Notes: generated by a model from the sequence alone, not told the origin. A stretch of DNA of 37,998 nt from Rhizobium sp. (GCA_019459185.1 JAIBEO010000204.1:1-37998), one strand, 5' to 3'; positions 15,431-24,774 are shown, counted from the stretch's first letter. Made by a program: numbers and translations.

Positions 15431-16873
15431 TCAGGCGTGGGCTTCGGCGGCCGGCGGCAGCACCGGGGCGTCGACCCGGCCCTTCGCCAGCTTGAAGGTG
15501 CGGATGGTGTTGACCGTCATCAGGCCCATGCCCGAGATCACCAGCAGGCCACCCAGCAGGCGCACCAGGTAATACGGGTAGTTGAACTCGACGATCTCGG
15601 AGAAGGCGTAGGTGAGCGTGCCGTCGTCGTTGGCGGCGCGCGCCATCAGGCCCTGGTAGATGCCGGCGATCCACATCGACACGGTGTAGAGCACCACGCC
15701 GATGGTGTGCACCCAGAAGTGCTGGTCGATCATCTTCACGCTGGCCATTTCCTTCAGGCCCAGGCAGCGCGGGATCAGCATGTAGATCGAGCCGATCGAG
15801 ATCATGGCCACCCAGCCCAGGGCGCCGGAGTGCACGTGGCCGATGGTCCAGTCGGTGTAGTGGCTGAGCGCGTTGACCGTCTTGATCGACATCATCGGGC
15901 CCTCGAAGGTGCTCATCATGTAGAACGAGACGGACACCACCAGGAACTTGATGATCGGGTCGGTGCGCAGCTTATGCCAGGCGCCGGACAGGGTCATGAT
16001 GCCGTTGATCGCGCCGCCCCACGAGGGCGCCAGCAGGATCAGCGAGAACACCATGCCCACCGACTGCACCCAGTCGGGCAGGGCGGTGTAGTGCAGGTGG
16101 TGCGGGCCGGCCCACATGTAGATGGCGATCAGGGCCCAGAAGTGCACGATGGACAGCCGGTAGCTGTAGATCGGGCGGCCGGCCTGGCGCGGCACGAAGT
16201 AATACATCATGCCCAGGAAGCCGGCGGTCAGGAAGAAGCCCACCGCGTTGTGGCCGTACCACCACTGCACCATCGCGTCGACGGCGCCGGAGTAGACCGG
16301 GTAGCTGTGCATCGCGCTGGCCGGCATGGCCAGCGAGTTGACGATGTGCAGCAGCGCCACGGCGATGATGTAGGCGCCGTAGAACCAGTTCGCGACGAAG
16401 ATGTGCCGCACCCGGCGCTTGGCCAGGGTGCCGAAGAACAGCACGCCGTAGGCCACCCAGACCACCGCGATCAGCACGTCGATCGGCCAGGCCAGCTCGG
16501 CGTATTCCTTGCCCTGCGTGTAGCCCAGCGGCAGCGAGACGGCCGCGGCCAGGATGACCAGCTGCCAGCCCCAGAACACGAAGGCCGCCAGCTTGTCGCT
16601 GATGAGCCGCACGTGGCTGGTTCGCTGCACCACGTACAGGCTGGTGGCGAACAGCGCGCAGCCGCCGAAGGCGAAGATCACCGCGTTGGTGTGCAAGGGC
16701 CGCAGGCGGCCGAAGCTGAGCCAGGCGGTGTCGAAGTTGAGGGCCGGCCAGTACAGCTGGGCGGCGATGATCACCCCCACCAGCATGCCCACCACGCCCC
16801 AGACCACGGTCATCACTGCGAATTGCAGTACGACCTTGTCGTTGTACGTCTCTGCTTTGTTGTCGAGCGTCAT
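15431..16873 (-). CDS. ccoN: Cytochrome cbb3 oxidase catalytic subunit CcoN
   Basis: The 480-residue, twelve-helix haem-copper oxidase subunit reduces O2 to water with high affinity. Conserved histidines expected for the haem b and binuclear-centre ligands lie in segments such as [26 protein letters not shown] and [14 protein letters not shown]. It opens a ten-gene minus-strand operon that ends with safE. An FNR-type box and a matching -10 lie upstream, so expression should rise when oxygen falls. Confidence 0.97.
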   Translation of the reverse strand: MTLDNKAETYNDKVVLQFAVMTVVWGVVGMLVGVIIAAQLYWPALNFDTAWLSFGRLRPLHTNAVIFAFGGCALFATSLYVVQRTSHVRLISDKLAAFVFWGWQLVILAAAVSLPLGYTQGKEYAELAWPIDVLIAVVWVAYGVLFFGTLAKRRVRHIFVANWFYGAYIIAVALLHIVNSLAMPASAMHSYPVYSGAVDAMVQWWYGHNAVGFFLTAGFLGMMYYFVPRQAGRPIYSYRLSIVHFWALIAIYMWAGPHHLHYTALPDWVQSVGMVFSLILLAPSWGGAINGIMTLSGAWHKLRTDPIIKFLVVSVSFYMMSTFEGPMMSIKTVNALSHYTDWTIGHVHSGALGWVAMISIGSIYMLIPRCLGLKEMASVKMIDQHFWVHTIGVVLYTVSMWIAGIYQGLMARAANDDGTLTYAFSEIVEFNYPYYLVRLLGGLLVISGMGLMTVNTIRTFKLAKGRVDAPVLPPAAEAHA

Positions 16874-16901
16874 CGGTGTTGTCCCCGTTTACGTGCCGGC
16901 G

Positions 16902-16943
16902 ATTATGGGCAGGGCGGAATGCGGCCTGCTTGACCCTAGTCAA
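16902..16943 (-). promoter_or_regulatory. FNR/Anr box and -10 of the ccoN promoter
   Basis: TTGAC-N4-GTCAA (16930-16943) is a full palindrome close to the FNR consensus TTGAT-N4-ATCAA. On the minus strand exactly 22 bases separate it from CATAAT (16907-16902), a good -10. This is the spacing of a class II promoter with the box centred near -41.5. The box is 57 bases before the ccoN ATG. Confidence 0.88.
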
Positions 16944-17004
16944 TTCACATTGCCCGCGGCGCCACTTCCAAGGCGGCGGGCCCCCTTTCGGGCAATTTAC
17001 CCCA

Positions 17005-17595
17005 CTAACGCGCAGCCAGCGCGGCCTTCACGGTGGCCAGGAAGGCCGGGTCGGGCACGCTGCCCAGTTTTTCCGTGCGGGCCAGCACGCGCCCGTCGCG
17101 GTCTAGCAGCACCAGCGCCGAGGTGTGGTTGAACTCGCCGTCGGCCAGCGCGCGGTAGCGCACGCCCAGCACGGCGGCCAGCTTGCGGACGCCGGCCGCT
17201 TCGGTGCGGGCCAGGGTCCAGCGGGCCGGGTCGAGCCGGCGCTTGTCGAAGACGCTGCGCAGGGCGGCCACGTCGTCGCGGGCCGGGTCCAGGCTGACCA
17301 GCAGCACGCCCAGCCGCGCGCGTTCGGCCGGCGCCAGGGCATGTTCCACGCCCTTGGCGCTGTCGATGATCAGCGGGCAGACGTAGCGGCAGGAGGTGTA
17401 GAACATGGCCACCAGCCGCACCCGGCCGCGGCCGTCGGCGAGCTGGAAGTCGCGCCCGGCCTGGTCGGTGTAGGTGTCGGCCAGGCGGTAGGCGGAATCG
17501 CCGGGCAAGGCCGCGGCGGGGCTGGCCGCGGCGGCGGGCAGGGCGGCCACGGGCAGGCACAGCAGGGCGGCCAGCAGGAGGAAACGCAGGTTCAT
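17005..17595 (-). CDS. SCO1/SenC family copper chaperone
   Basis: The 196-residue protein has an N-terminal signal/anchor (about residues 4-24) and a thioredoxin-like fold. The copper-binding CxxxC is at Cys69 and Cys73 (SCRYVC), and the distal His is in EFNHTSAL. SCO proteins deliver copper or act as thiol reductases in the periplasm. It is the third gene of the nirK operon (its ATG overlaps the nirV stop) rather than part of the cbb3 operon just downstream. Likely targets are the Cu sites of NirK, CuB of cbb3 oxidase, or both. Confidence 0.92.
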   Translation of the reverse strand: MNLRFLLLAALLCLPVAALPAAAASPAAALPGDSAYRLADTYTDQAGRDFQLADGRGRVRLVAMFYTSCRYVCPLIIDSAKGVEHALAPAERARLGVLLVSLDPARDDVAALRSVFDKRRLDPARWTLARTEAAGVRKLAAVLGVRYRALADGEFNHTSALVLLDRDGRVLARTEKLGSVPDPAFLATVKAALAAR

Positions 17596-18371
17596 GGGGT
17601 TTTCCCCGGCAGGTCCCGCGCGCAGCGGAAACCCAGGTTGGCGGTGGTGTCCTCGGCCTGCAGGGCCGAGAGCATGGCCACGCGCATCAGCACGGCGTAA
17701 TTCTCGCGGTCGTCCATGGACAGGGCGCCGGCGCCGCAGAACTTGAGGTTGTCGGGGTCGCCCTGGTCGCGGTTGTCGGCCGAGACCAGCATGGCGCTGT
17801 AGTCCTCGACCCATTCCCAGACCAGGCCGTGCAGGTCGCGTACGCCGTGAAGGTCGGCCGGGCCCTGGCCCACGGCCGCCAGCGGGCGGTTCGAGGGCAT
17901 CGAATACCAGGCCAGGATGCGTTCGCGCCAGGCCGGGTCGCTGCGGGCGTCGGCGCGGGTTTCGTCGGCGGCCGCGGCGTATTCCCATTCGGCCCAGGTG
18001 GGCAGGCGGGCGCCCAGGGCCTCGCAGTAGGCCTGGGCGGCGAACCAGCTGATGTTGGTGACCGGTTGCTCCGGCAGCGCCGCCGGGCCCAGGGTGGTAG
18101 GGCCCTGCCAGTGCTTGAGATAGCGCGGTTCGGCGAACACTTCCGGCGTCTTCCCGCGCTGCCAGTCGGGCTGGCGGCGCACGAAGGCCAGGAATTCGGC
18201 GTTCGTCACCGGCAGTCGCTGCAGTTCGAAGGGCGCCACCTTCACCTTGCCGCCGGTGTCCTCGTAGCGGAGCACCGAACTGAATTCACCGCCCGGAAGC
18301 CGCGCCCAGCCACCCCCGGCCGCGCGGCCGGGGGTGGCGAGCAGGGCCAGGGCCAGCCAGGCGGCACGCAT
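17592..18371 (-). CDS. nirV: NirV-like formylglycine-generating-enzyme family protein
   Basis: The 259-residue product has a signal peptide (residues 1-18, ending GRAAG) and a SUMF1/FGE-sulfatase domain. Hallmarks are PVTNAEFLAFV, PVTNISWFAAQAYCEALG, LPTWAEWEYAAAA, LVWEWVEDY and a C-terminal LGFRCAR. Proteins of this type next to nirK are called NirV. Their reaction is unknown, and they appear to assist nitrite reductase maturation or function. The ATG begins one base after the nirK stop codon, giving close coupling. Confidence 0.88.
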   Translation of the reverse strand: MRAAWLALALLATPGRAAGGGWARLPGGEFSSVLRYEDTGGKVKVAPFELQRLPVTNAEFLAFVRRQPDWQRGKTPEVFAEPRYLKHWQGPTTLGPAALPEQPVTNISWFAAQAYCEALGARLPTWAEWEYAAAADETRADARSDPAWRERILAWYSMPSNRPLAAVGQGPADLHGVRDLHGLVWEWVEDYSAMLVSADNRDQGDPDNLKFCGAGALSMDDRENYAVLMRVAMLSALQAEDTTANLGFRCARDLPGKTP

Positions 18372-18372
18372 G

Positions 18373-19899
18373 TCAGTGCGCCGCGCCTTCCGAGCGTTCG
18401 GTGCTGGCGCGCACCTTGGCGACCTCGTCCTTGCTGACGCGGCCACCCGGGTTTCCCCAGCTGTTGAGCGCGTAGGTGAGGATGTTGGCCACCTCGTCGT
18501 CGGTGAGCTGGCTCATCGGCGGCATCACCGAGTTGTAGTCCTGGCCGTTCACCGTGACCGGGCCGCTGAGGCCGTTGAGCACCACGTTGATGAGCGCGTC
18601 GTTGCCCTTGGCCAGGTAATCGGACTGCGCCAGCGGCGGGAACACGCCCGCCAGGCCCTTGCCGTCCGGCTGGTGGCAGGTGGAGCAGGTGCCGGCGAAC
18701 AGGGCGCCGCCCGCCTTCACCTGGTCGTCGAGACTGAGCGTGCCGGCCTGCGCGGCCGCGGCGGCCTGGGCCACCGGGGCCATCGAGGCGGCCTTGTCGC
18801 CCAGGTAGGTTTCGTCCACTTCCTTGCCCGAGTAGATCTCCGGGTTCTCAGGGCCCTCGACCTTCATGATGGCGAGCGCGCCCTTGTTGAAGGCGCGGAA
18901 CAGCGAGTGGTCGACCAGCACGTAGCTGCCCGGTACTTCGGTGTGGAACTCGGCGATGGCGGCGCCGCCGGCCGGGATGAGCGTGGTCTGCACGTTTTCC
19001 TGGAAGCGCGTGCCGCCCTCGAACCAGACCTTGTCGAAGATCTCGCCGATCACGTGGAAGCTCGATACCAGGTTCGGGCCGCCGTTGCCCACGTACATGC
19101 GCACGCTTTCGCCAACCTTGGCCCTGAGCGCGTTGTCGCCGGTGAGCGCGCCTTCCGAGCCGTTGAACAGTACGTAGGTCGGGTTCTCGTCGATGGCGCG
19201 CTGCATGTCGAAGGGCGCGTGGCCCTTCTCGCGGTATTTGGTGGTGGTGTAGAAGTCGCCCTGCATCACGTAGAACTCGCGGTCCACCTTCGGCAGGCCT
19301 TCGGGCGGTTCGACCAGGATCAGGCCGTACATGCCGTTGGCCACGTGCATGCCCACCGGCGCGGTGGCGCAGTGGTAGACATACAGGCCGGCGTTGAGCG
19401 CCTTGAAGGTGAACTGCGAGCTGTGGCCCGGGGCCGTGAAGCTTGACGCCGCGCCGCCGCCCGGCCCGGTGACGCCGTGCAGGTCGATGTTGTGCGGCAT
19501 CTTCGAATCGGGGTGGTTGTTGAGGTGGAACTCCACCGTGTCGCCCTGGCGCACGCGGATGAAGCTGCCGGGCACGGTGCCGCCGAAGGTCCAGAAGGTG
19601 TAGGTGACGCCTTCGGAGATCTCGAGGTCGACCTCGCGCACTTCCAGGTTCACCACCACCTTGGCCGGGTAGTCGCGTTCGATCACCGGTGGCACCAGCG
19701 GCGGGCTGGTCAGCACGGCTTCGATGGGCTCGCCCTGCGGCGGGCCGAAATCGCCCTTGCCCGAGCCGCCGGTGTCGGACTCGCCGTTGGCGGCGGCCGT
19801 GGGCTGGTCGCGGACGTCGAGGTTGGCGTTGGGGTTGTCGCGGCAGCCGGGCAGCGCGAGCAGCGCGGCGATGGAAAGGGCGAGCAGGTGGCGTTTCAT
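18373..19899 (-). CDS. nirK: Copper nitrite reductase NirK with C-terminal cytochrome c domain
   Basis: The 508-residue enzyme reduces nitrite to NO in the periplasm. A lipobox-like LLALPGC19 ends the signal sequence. Two cupredoxin domains follow. Type 1 copper ligands are in the [11 protein letters not shown] segment (Cys177, followed by His and Met), and type 2 histidines are in [11 protein letters not shown] and SFHVIGE. After a linker the C-terminal ~100 residues form a class I cytochrome c with CSTCH (Cys405, Cys408, His409) and Met in SVMPPMSQL. This haem-tethered three-domain layout is known from Ralstonia-type NirK and provides a built-in electron donor. The start is ATG 19899 with GGAGA before it. 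It is first in the operon nirK-nirV-SCO. Confidence 0.96.
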   Translation of the reverse strand: MKRHLLALSIAALLALPGCRDNPNANLDVRDQPTAAANGESDTGGSGKGDFGPPQGEPIEAVLTSPPLVPPVIERDYPAKVVVNLEVREVDLEISEGVTYTFWTFGGTVPGSFIRVRQGDTVEFHLNNHPDSKMPHNIDLHGVTGPGGGAASSFTAPGHSSQFTFKALNAGLYVYHCATAPVGMHVANGMYGLILVEPPEGLPKVDREFYVMQGDFYTTTKYREKGHAPFDMQRAIDENPTYVLFNGSEGALTGDNALRAKVGESVRMYVGNGGPNLVSSFHVIGEIFDKVWFEGGTRFQENVQTTLIPAGGAAIAEFHTEVPGSYVLVDHSLFRAFNKGALAIMKVEGPENPEIYSGKEVDETYLGDKAASMAPVAQAAAAAQAGTLSLDDQVKAGGALFAGTCSTCHQPDGKGLAGVFPPLAQSDYLAKGNDALINVVLNGLSGPVTVNGQDYNSVMPPMSQLTDDEVANILTYALNSWGNPGGRVSKDEVAKVRASTERSEGAAH

Positions 19900-20246
19900 C
19901 GTGATTCTCCGGTCAAGTGTTGTCATTCCAACAATGGCGGCAGCTTCCCGCGAACACGCGCCGGATTCGCTGATGCAGATCAAGCAACCCCGGCCTGGCC
20001 CAGTCTGCGCCCCCCCGCGGGGCCAGGGGAACCCCGGCGGACCGCGAGAAAGAACCGCTCCGCCTTGACCCGGTTCATGGCGGCGCCGGGAGCCTGCCGC
20101 CTGACAATGACTTGCACGAAGCGCTTCGCGGCCAACATACGCCAACGAATCGCTACGCCTGCGTACGGCGAAATTCCTTGATGCGCGCCGCTGCATGCGC
20201 GACATTGACGAGGTTTCGCCCATCTTTCGCACTCCAAGAAGTCCTG
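19900..20246. other. Divergent intergenic region nirK / fabA
   Basis: No gene is seen in these 347 bases. The left part carries the nirK leader and its FNR box (19970-19983). The right part (about 20100-20246) must hold the fabA promoter, but I cannot point to confident -35/-10 boxes or a FabR-type operator. The fabA ribosome site (AAGAAG) is weak. Confidence 0.6.
19970..19983 (-). promoter_or_regulatory. FNR/Anr box upstream of nirK
   Basis: On the minus strand the site reads TTGATCTGCATCAG, nine of ten matches to the TTGAT-N4-ATCAA half-sites. It is 71 bases before the nirK ATG. The hexamer 22 bases downstream (GAAGCT) is a poor -10, so the exact promoter is unclear; a weak CATTGT lies 33 bases downstream. 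Confidence 0.8.
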
Positions 20247-20762
20247 ATGAACCTCCCGCATTCCTTCGATCGCGCCCAGCTGCTGGCCTGCGCCAGTGGC
20301 GCCATGTTCGGCCCCGGCGGCGCGCGCCTGCCTTCCGACCCGATGCTGATGTTCGACCGCATCACCGAGATCAGCGAGGAGGGTGGCAAGTTCGGGAAAG
20401 GCGTCATCCGCGCCGAGCTCGACATACGGCCGGACCTGTGGTTCTTCGCCTGCCACTTCGTCGACGACCCGGTGATGCCGGGTTGCCTGGGCCTGGACGC
20501 GATGTGGCAGCTCACCGGCTTCTTCCTGCCCTGGCTGGGCGAACCGGGCCGTGGCCGCGCGCTCGGCGTGGGCCAGGTGAAGTTCACCGGCCAGGTGCTG
20601 CCGACCGCGAAGGTGGTGTCGTATGAAATCGACATCCGCCGCGTCGTGCGCGGCCGCCTGAAGATGGTGATCGCCGATGGCCGCACCCTGGTGGACGGCC
20701 GTGAGATCTACACCGCCGAAGAACTTCGCGTCGGCCTGTTCACTTCCACCGAGGCGCTGTGA
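20247..20762 (+). CDS. fabA: 3-hydroxydecanoyl-ACP dehydratase/isomerase FabA
   Basis: The 171-residue enzyme dehydrates 3-hydroxydecanoyl-ACP and isomerises the product to cis-3-decenoyl-ACP, the branch point to unsaturated fatty acids. The catalytic His70 ([11 protein letters not shown]) and Asp84 (GLDAMWQL) fall at the same residue numbers as in E. coli FabA. The size also matches. It is followed without a gap by fabB, forming the standard unsaturated fatty-acid pair. Confidence 0.97.
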   Translation: MNLPHSFDRAQLLACASGAMFGPGGARLPSDPMLMFDRITEISEEGGKFGKGVIRAELDIRPDLWFFACHFVDDPVMPGCLGLDAMWQLTGFFLPWLGEPGRGRALGVGQVKFTGQVLPTAKVVSYEIDIRRVVRGRLKMVIADGRTLVDGREIYTAEELRVGLFTSTEAL

Positions 20763-20764
20763 GC

Positions 20765-21979
20765 ATGCGCAAGGTCGCCATCACCGGCATGGGCATCGTT
20801 TCCTGCCTGGGCAATGAACTCGACGAAGTTTCGGCCGCGCTGCGCGCCGGGCGTTCCGGCATCCGCCACCAGCCCGAAGCCGCCGAACGCGGCCTGCGCA
20901 GCCAGGTGGGCGGCGCCCCGGTCATCGACCTGGCCGCGCGCATCGACCGCAAGGCGCTGCGCTTCATGGGCGACGGCGCGGCGTTCGCGCACGTGGCCCT
21001 GCAGTCGGCCATCGCCGACGCCGGCCTGGGCGAAGCCGATATCCGCAACCCGCGCACCGGCCTGATCGCCGGCTCCGGCGGCGGTTCGACCCAGTGGCAG
21101 GTGGAAGCCGCCGACCTGCTGCGCGAACGCGGCGTGCGCAAGGTGGGCCCGTACATGGTGCCGCGCACCATGGGTTCCACGGTGTCGGCCAACCTGGCCA
21201 CGGCGTTCGGCATCCAGGGCGTGAGTTATTCCATCGCCGCCGCCTGCGCCACCTCGGCGCACTGCATCGGCGCCGCGGCCGACCTGATCCGCGCCGGCCG
21301 CCAGGACGTCATGTTCGCCGGCGGCGGCGAAGAACTGCACTGGACCCTCAGCCTGCAGTTCGACGCCATGGGCGCGCTGTCCACCCACCACAACGAACAC
21401 CCGGAAACGTCTTCGCGCCCCTACGACGCCAACCGCGACGGCTTCGTCATCGCCGGCGGCGCCGGCATGCTGGTGCTCGAGGACTACGAGCGCGCCCGCG
21501 CCCGCGGCGCCCGCGTCCACGCGGTGCTGGCCGGTTACGGCGTCACTTCCGACGGCGCCGACATGGTGGCGCCGTCGGGCGAAGGCGCGGTGCGCTGCAT
21601 GCACATGGCGCTCGAAGGCGTGGACGCGCCGGTGGACTACCTCAACACCCACGGCACCTCGACGCCGCTGGGCGACCTGGTGGAGCTGCGCGCGGTGCGC
21701 GAGGCCTTCGGCGGGAACATCCCGCCGCTGTCGTCCACCAAGGCGCTGTCCGGCCATTCGCTGGGCGCGGCCAGCGTGCACGAGGCCATCTACTGCCTGC
21801 TGATGATGCGCGACGGTTTCATGGCCGGCTCGGCCAACATCGAAACCCTGGACCCGCAGGCCGAAGGTTTCCCCATCCTGCGCGAAAGCCGCGACGCCGT
21901 GCTCGACACCGTGATGTCGAACAGCTTCGGCTTCGGCGGCACCAATGCCACGCTGGTGTTCCAGCGCGACCGCGGCTGA
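20765..21979 (+). CDS. fabB: 3-oxoacyl-ACP synthase I FabB
   Basis: The 404-residue condensing enzyme elongates unsaturated acyl-ACP. The active-site Cys161 lies in [10 protein letters not shown], and the two histidines are in [11 protein letters not shown] and [12 protein letters not shown]. The start ATG 20765 gives the usual [10 protein letters not shown] opening; a GTG at 20759 overlapping the fabA stop would add two residues. Its stop codon faces that of the PLP-enzyme gene across three bases. Confidence 0.96.
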   Translation: MRKVAITGMGIVSCLGNELDEVSAALRAGRSGIRHQPEAAERGLRSQVGGAPVIDLAARIDRKALRFMGDGAAFAHVALQSAIADAGLGEADIRNPRTGLIAGSGGGSTQWQVEAADLLRERGVRKVGPYMVPRTMGSTVSANLATAFGIQGVSYSIAAACATSAHCIGAAADLIRAGRQDVMFAGGGEELHWTLSLQFDAMGALSTHHNEHPETSSRPYDANRDGFVIAGGAGMLVLEDYERARARGARVHAVLAGYGVTSDGADMVAPSGEGAVRCMHMALEGVDAPVDYLNTHGTSTPLGDLVELRAVREAFGGNIPPLSSTKALSGHSLGAASVHEAIYCLLMMRDGFMAGSANIETLDPQAEGFPILRESRDAVLDTVMSNSFGFGGTNATLVFQRDRG

Positions 21980-21989
21980 GCCTCAGCCG
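21973..21989. repeat. Palindrome formed by two facing stop codons
   Basis: CGGCTGA-GCC-TCAGCCG is a 7-base stem with a 3-base loop. It contains the fabB TGA and, on the other strand, the TGA of the PLP-enzyme gene. It may limit read-through between the convergent genes, though no T-run follows. Confidence 0.5.
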
Positions 21990-23062
21990 GGCGCGCTTCC
22001 CAGCCGCGCCCGCAGCGACGCGAGCGCCGGCGCCAGGGCGATGCCGTGCGCCTGCAGCCAGGCCGGGTCGAACAGGGTTTCGGCGCAGCGCTCGCCGCGG
22101 TCGCAGAGCAGGCTGACGATGCTGCCGCGCTCGCCGCGCTCGCCGCGTTCGCGCATGGCCTCGGCCAGGGCCAGGCAGGCCACCAGGTTGGTGCCGGAGC
22201 TGCCGCCGTAGCGCCGGCCCAGCAGGTCTTCGAGCAGCCAGGCGCCGGCGATGGCATCGGCGTCGTCCACTTCCTGCACCGCGTCCACCACCTCGAACAG
22301 GAAGCCGGGCTCGACCCGCGGCCGGCCGATGCCTTCGATGAGGGTCGGCGCCGTGGCCACCGCCGCCGGGCTGCGCGTGCGCCAGCCGTGGGCGAAGGCG
22401 CCGCCGGCGGGTTCGGCCACGCAGGTGCGGGTGTCGAGCTGGCGGTAGCGCAGGTAGCGGCCGATGGTGGCCGAGGTGCCGCCGGTGCCGGCGCCGCAGA
22501 CGATCCAGGCCGGTTCCGGGTGCGGTTCGCGCGCCATCTGCGCCAGCACCGATTCGGCGATGTTGTTGTTGCCGCGCCAGTCGGTGGCGCGTTCGGCCAA
22601 GCCGAACTGGTCGAGGTAACACAGGCCGTCGTCGGCGGCGCGTTCGCGCGCCAGCCGGCTGGCGTCCACCCCGGCCGGCACCAGCACGCATTCGGCGCCC
22701 AGCGAGCGGATCAGTCGCACCTTGGCCGGCGCGGTGCAGTCGGGCATCACCGCCTGGAAACGCAGGCCCAGAAGGCGCGCGAACCAGGCTTCGGAAATGG
22801 CGGTGCTGCCCGAGGACGCGTCGATGACGCCCTGGCCCTCGCGCAGGCGGCCGTTGCACAGCGCGTACAGGAACAGCGAACGCGCCAGCCGGTGCTTGAG
22901 GCTGCCGGTGGGGTGCGAGGCTTCGTCCTTGAAGTAGAAGTCGATGCCCGGGAAGGCCGGCAGGTTCACCCGCAGCAGGTGCGTGTCGGCCGAACGCGCG
23001 GCTTCCTGCGCCAGGCTGGCCAGGGCCTGCTTCAGCCAGCGGCGGTCGGCGGCGGCGCTCAC
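21983..23062 (-). CDS. PLP-dependent cysteine-synthase-family enzyme
   Basis: The 359-residue product is a fold-type II PLP enzyme. Lys56 (HPTGSLKHR) is the likely Schiff-base lysine. SSGSTAISEAWFAR is the substrate-binding loop, and GAGTGGTSATIGRYL is the phosphate-binding glycine loop. The family includes cysteine synthase and related beta-replacement enzymes; the exact reaction here is unknown. The GTG start overlaps the stop of the SirB2-like gene (GTGA), linking it to nnrS transcription. Near the C-terminus a 9-base unit (CTCGCCGCG on the plus strand) is repeated about three times, giving RERGERGERG. Confidence 0.8.
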   Translation of the reverse strand: MSAAADRRWLKQALASLAQEAARSADTHLLRVNLPAFPGIDFYFKDEASHPTGSLKHRLARSLFLYALCNGRLREGQGVIDASSGSTAISEAWFARLLGLRFQAVMPDCTAPAKVRLIRSLGAECVLVPAGVDASRLARERAADDGLCYLDQFGLAERATDWRGNNNIAESVLAQMAREPHPEPAWIVCGAGTGGTSATIGRYLRYRQLDTRTCVAEPAGGAFAHGWRTRSPAAVATAPTLIEGIGRPRVEPGFLFEVVDAVQEVDDADAIAGAWLLEDLLGRRYGGSSGTNLVACLALAEAMRERGERGERGSIVSLLCDRGERCAETLFDPAWLQAHGIALAPALASLRARLGSAPG

Positions 23063-23460
23063 GAGGCCAGACCCTGCAGGATGCCCAGCGGGTGGTGCGC
23101 ATGGGCGACGAAATACATGAAGCCGAAGGTGGCCAGCGCGGCCGCGTAGAACAGGGCGCGCGAGCGCTGGCTGCGCGCGCGCTTGAGCGCCAGGCTGCCC
23201 AGCACCACGTACACCACCAGCAGCGCCAGCTTCACCGACAGCCAGGGCACCACGAAGGGATTGAGCTTGAGCGCGGTGAGCAGCATCAGCGCGGCGGTGA
23301 GCAGCACGGTGTCGATGGTGTAGCTGAGGTAGCGCAGCGGCGCCGCCATGGCCCACTTCACGCCGCCCAGCACCAGCGCGCCGCGCAGCGCGAACAGCCC
23401 GCCGCTGGCCAGCACCGCGGCGATGTGCACCATCTTTATCTGCAGGTAGAATGCGAGCAT
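23059..23460 (-). CDS. SirB2/CopD-like integral membrane protein
   Basis: The 133-residue protein has four likely helices (about residues 5-32, 40-62, 70-90 and 103-125). Histidines in KMVHIAAV and VAHAHHP could bind haem or metal. The length and pattern fit the SirB2-like family, whose function is unknown. It lies between nnrS and the PLP-enzyme gene in one minus-strand operon, which suggests a role tied to NO or haem-copper metabolism. Confidence 0.75.
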   Translation of the reverse strand: MLAFYLQIKMVHIAAVLASGGLFALRGALVLGGVKWAMAAPLRYLSYTIDTVLLTAALMLLTALKLNPFVVPWLSVKLALLVVYVVLGSLALKRARSQRSRALFYAAALATFGFMYFVAHAHHPLGILQGLAS

Positions 23461-23477
23461 TCGTTACTCCGGTGGAC

Positions 23478-24692
23478 TCAGCCCGGGCGGCCGTCGATGC
23501 GCGGCGTGGCGTAGATCCACAGCGAGCGCAGCACCCAGGGAAGGAAGACGAGCAGCCAGCCAATGCCGGCGGCCAGGAACCACGGCGCCGGGTTCGCGGC
23601 CAGCTCCGAACCCACGCGCAGCACCGCGACGATTTGCATGCCGATGAAGGCCAGCGCCGGGATGCGGCCCAGCACCAGCGGCCGGCCCGAATGGCCCTGG
23701 GTCACGCGCGTGACCATGGCCACCAGCAGGCTGCCGAAGAAGCCCACCGACACCGCGTGCACCGGGCCGCGGCCCAGGGTGAATTCACCCGTGCCCAGGA
23801 ACCACAGGCTCTGCGCGGCGTACAGCGCCAGCGCGATGGGCAGCCAGGCGTAACCCACGAACAGCACCCGCAGCAGCGCCGGCGCCCTGCCGCGCGGCCA
23901 CCAGCGCCAGAGCATCAGGCCGTGCAGGGCCAGCAGCGGCAGGTCCACCAGCCACAGCCACGGGTGCAGATGGGCCAGTTCCAGCGCCAGGTGGCCCAGC
24001 CACAGCGGCCAGGCGGCGGCCAGCAGCCACATGGGCCGCCAGGCGCGGTAACCCGCCACCACGTTGCCGGCGAAGAAGGGGAACATGCGGTGCGCCACCG
24101 TGGAATAGATGGGAACCAGCAGGCCGAAGGTGCCGATCTTGAGCATGGCGAAGGCCAGGCGCGGCTCCTGCGGCATGTGCAGGTACACGGCGAAGGCCAG
24201 CAGCCCCGCCAGGCCCATCACCAGCCCCGCGAAACACGACACCGCGTGCCAGTTGCCGCTGCGGTCGCGCGCCAGCCAGCCGGCCAGCACGGCCATGGCG
24301 GCCAGCCAGCCCGCCAGCGTGTTCACCACGCCGATGTGCAGCAGCAGGGGCGAGCCCGAGAGCAGGCCGGCCAGCGTCAGTGCCTGGCCGGCGACCAGGC
24401 CCAGCCCGACCGGCAGGTAGTGCCAGCGGCTGGCGTCCACCTGGCCCATCCAGCGCGGGAACACGGTGAGCAGGAAGCCGAAGATGAAGGTGGGCAGCAC
24501 CTGGTACTGCATGACGAAGGCATGCATCCAGCCGGCCGGCACGCTGGGCGTGGGCAGCAGGCCGCCCAGCCAGCCGGTCCACCAGGCCATGGCGGCCAGC
24601 ACGTTGGCGGCGCCCACGAAGAACAGCAGGCGGTGCGGGGCGGCCGCGATGGCGGCCAGCGGAAAGGGGGAAGCTTGCGGCAGGGCAGCCAT
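23478..24692 (-). CDS. nnrS: NnrS family haem-copper membrane protein
   Basis: The 404-residue protein has about twelve helices and conserved histidines along its length, for example in AAAPHRLLFF, GWMHAFVMQYQ, TVAHRMFPFF, GPVHAVSVGF and VTQGHSG. NnrS proteins are induced by NO and relieve nitrosative stress. ATG 24692 is chosen over ATG 24719 because AGGAG lies eight bases before it, and because the predicted -10 of the FNR-box promoter overlaps 24719. It is first in an operon with the SirB2-like and PLP-enzyme genes. Confidence 0.93.
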   Translation of the reverse strand: MAALPQASPFPLAAIAAAPHRLLFFVGAANVLAAMAWWTGWLGGLLPTPSVPAGWMHAFVMQYQVLPTFIFGFLLTVFPRWMGQVDASRWHYLPVGLGLVAGQALTLAGLLSGSPLLLHIGVVNTLAGWLAAMAVLAGWLARDRSGNWHAVSCFAGLVMGLAGLLAFAVYLHMPQEPRLAFAMLKIGTFGLLVPIYSTVAHRMFPFFAGNVVAGYRAWRPMWLLAAAWPLWLGHLALELAHLHPWLWLVDLPLLALHGLMLWRWWPRGRAPALLRVLFVGYAWLPIALALYAAQSLWFLGTGEFTLGRGPVHAVSVGFFGSLLVAMVTRVTQGHSGRPLVLGRIPALAFIGMQIVAVLRVGSELAANPAPWFLAAGIGWLLVFLPWVLRSLWIYATPRIDGRPG

Positions 24693-24745
24693 GGCGGGCT
24701 CCTGGGAACGTGCCGCCATGGTGCGGGCACGGCCGCGGCCGCGCC

Positions 24746-24759
24746 TTGATGCAAGTCAG
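24746..24759 (-). promoter_or_regulatory. FNR/Anr box upstream of nnrS
   Basis: TTGATGCAAGTCAG on the plus strand has TTGAT and GTCAG half-sites. On the minus strand, 22 bases downstream is CACCAT (24723-24718), a weak -10. That would place the transcript start near 24711 and leave a leader of about 19 bases before ATG 24692. Confidence 0.75.
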
Positions 24760-24774
24760 TCGCAACGCCCCCGG

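Noticed and set aside
19905-19940. GTTG...CAAC near the nirK leader as an NO-regulator operator
   Set aside because: The arms are only four bases long and do not match an NsrR, NorR or NnrR consensus.
20065-20078. TTGAC-CCGG-TTCAT as a sixth FNR box
   Set aside because: Only the left half matches; the right half lacks the RTCAR pattern, and it is not placed suitably before fabA.
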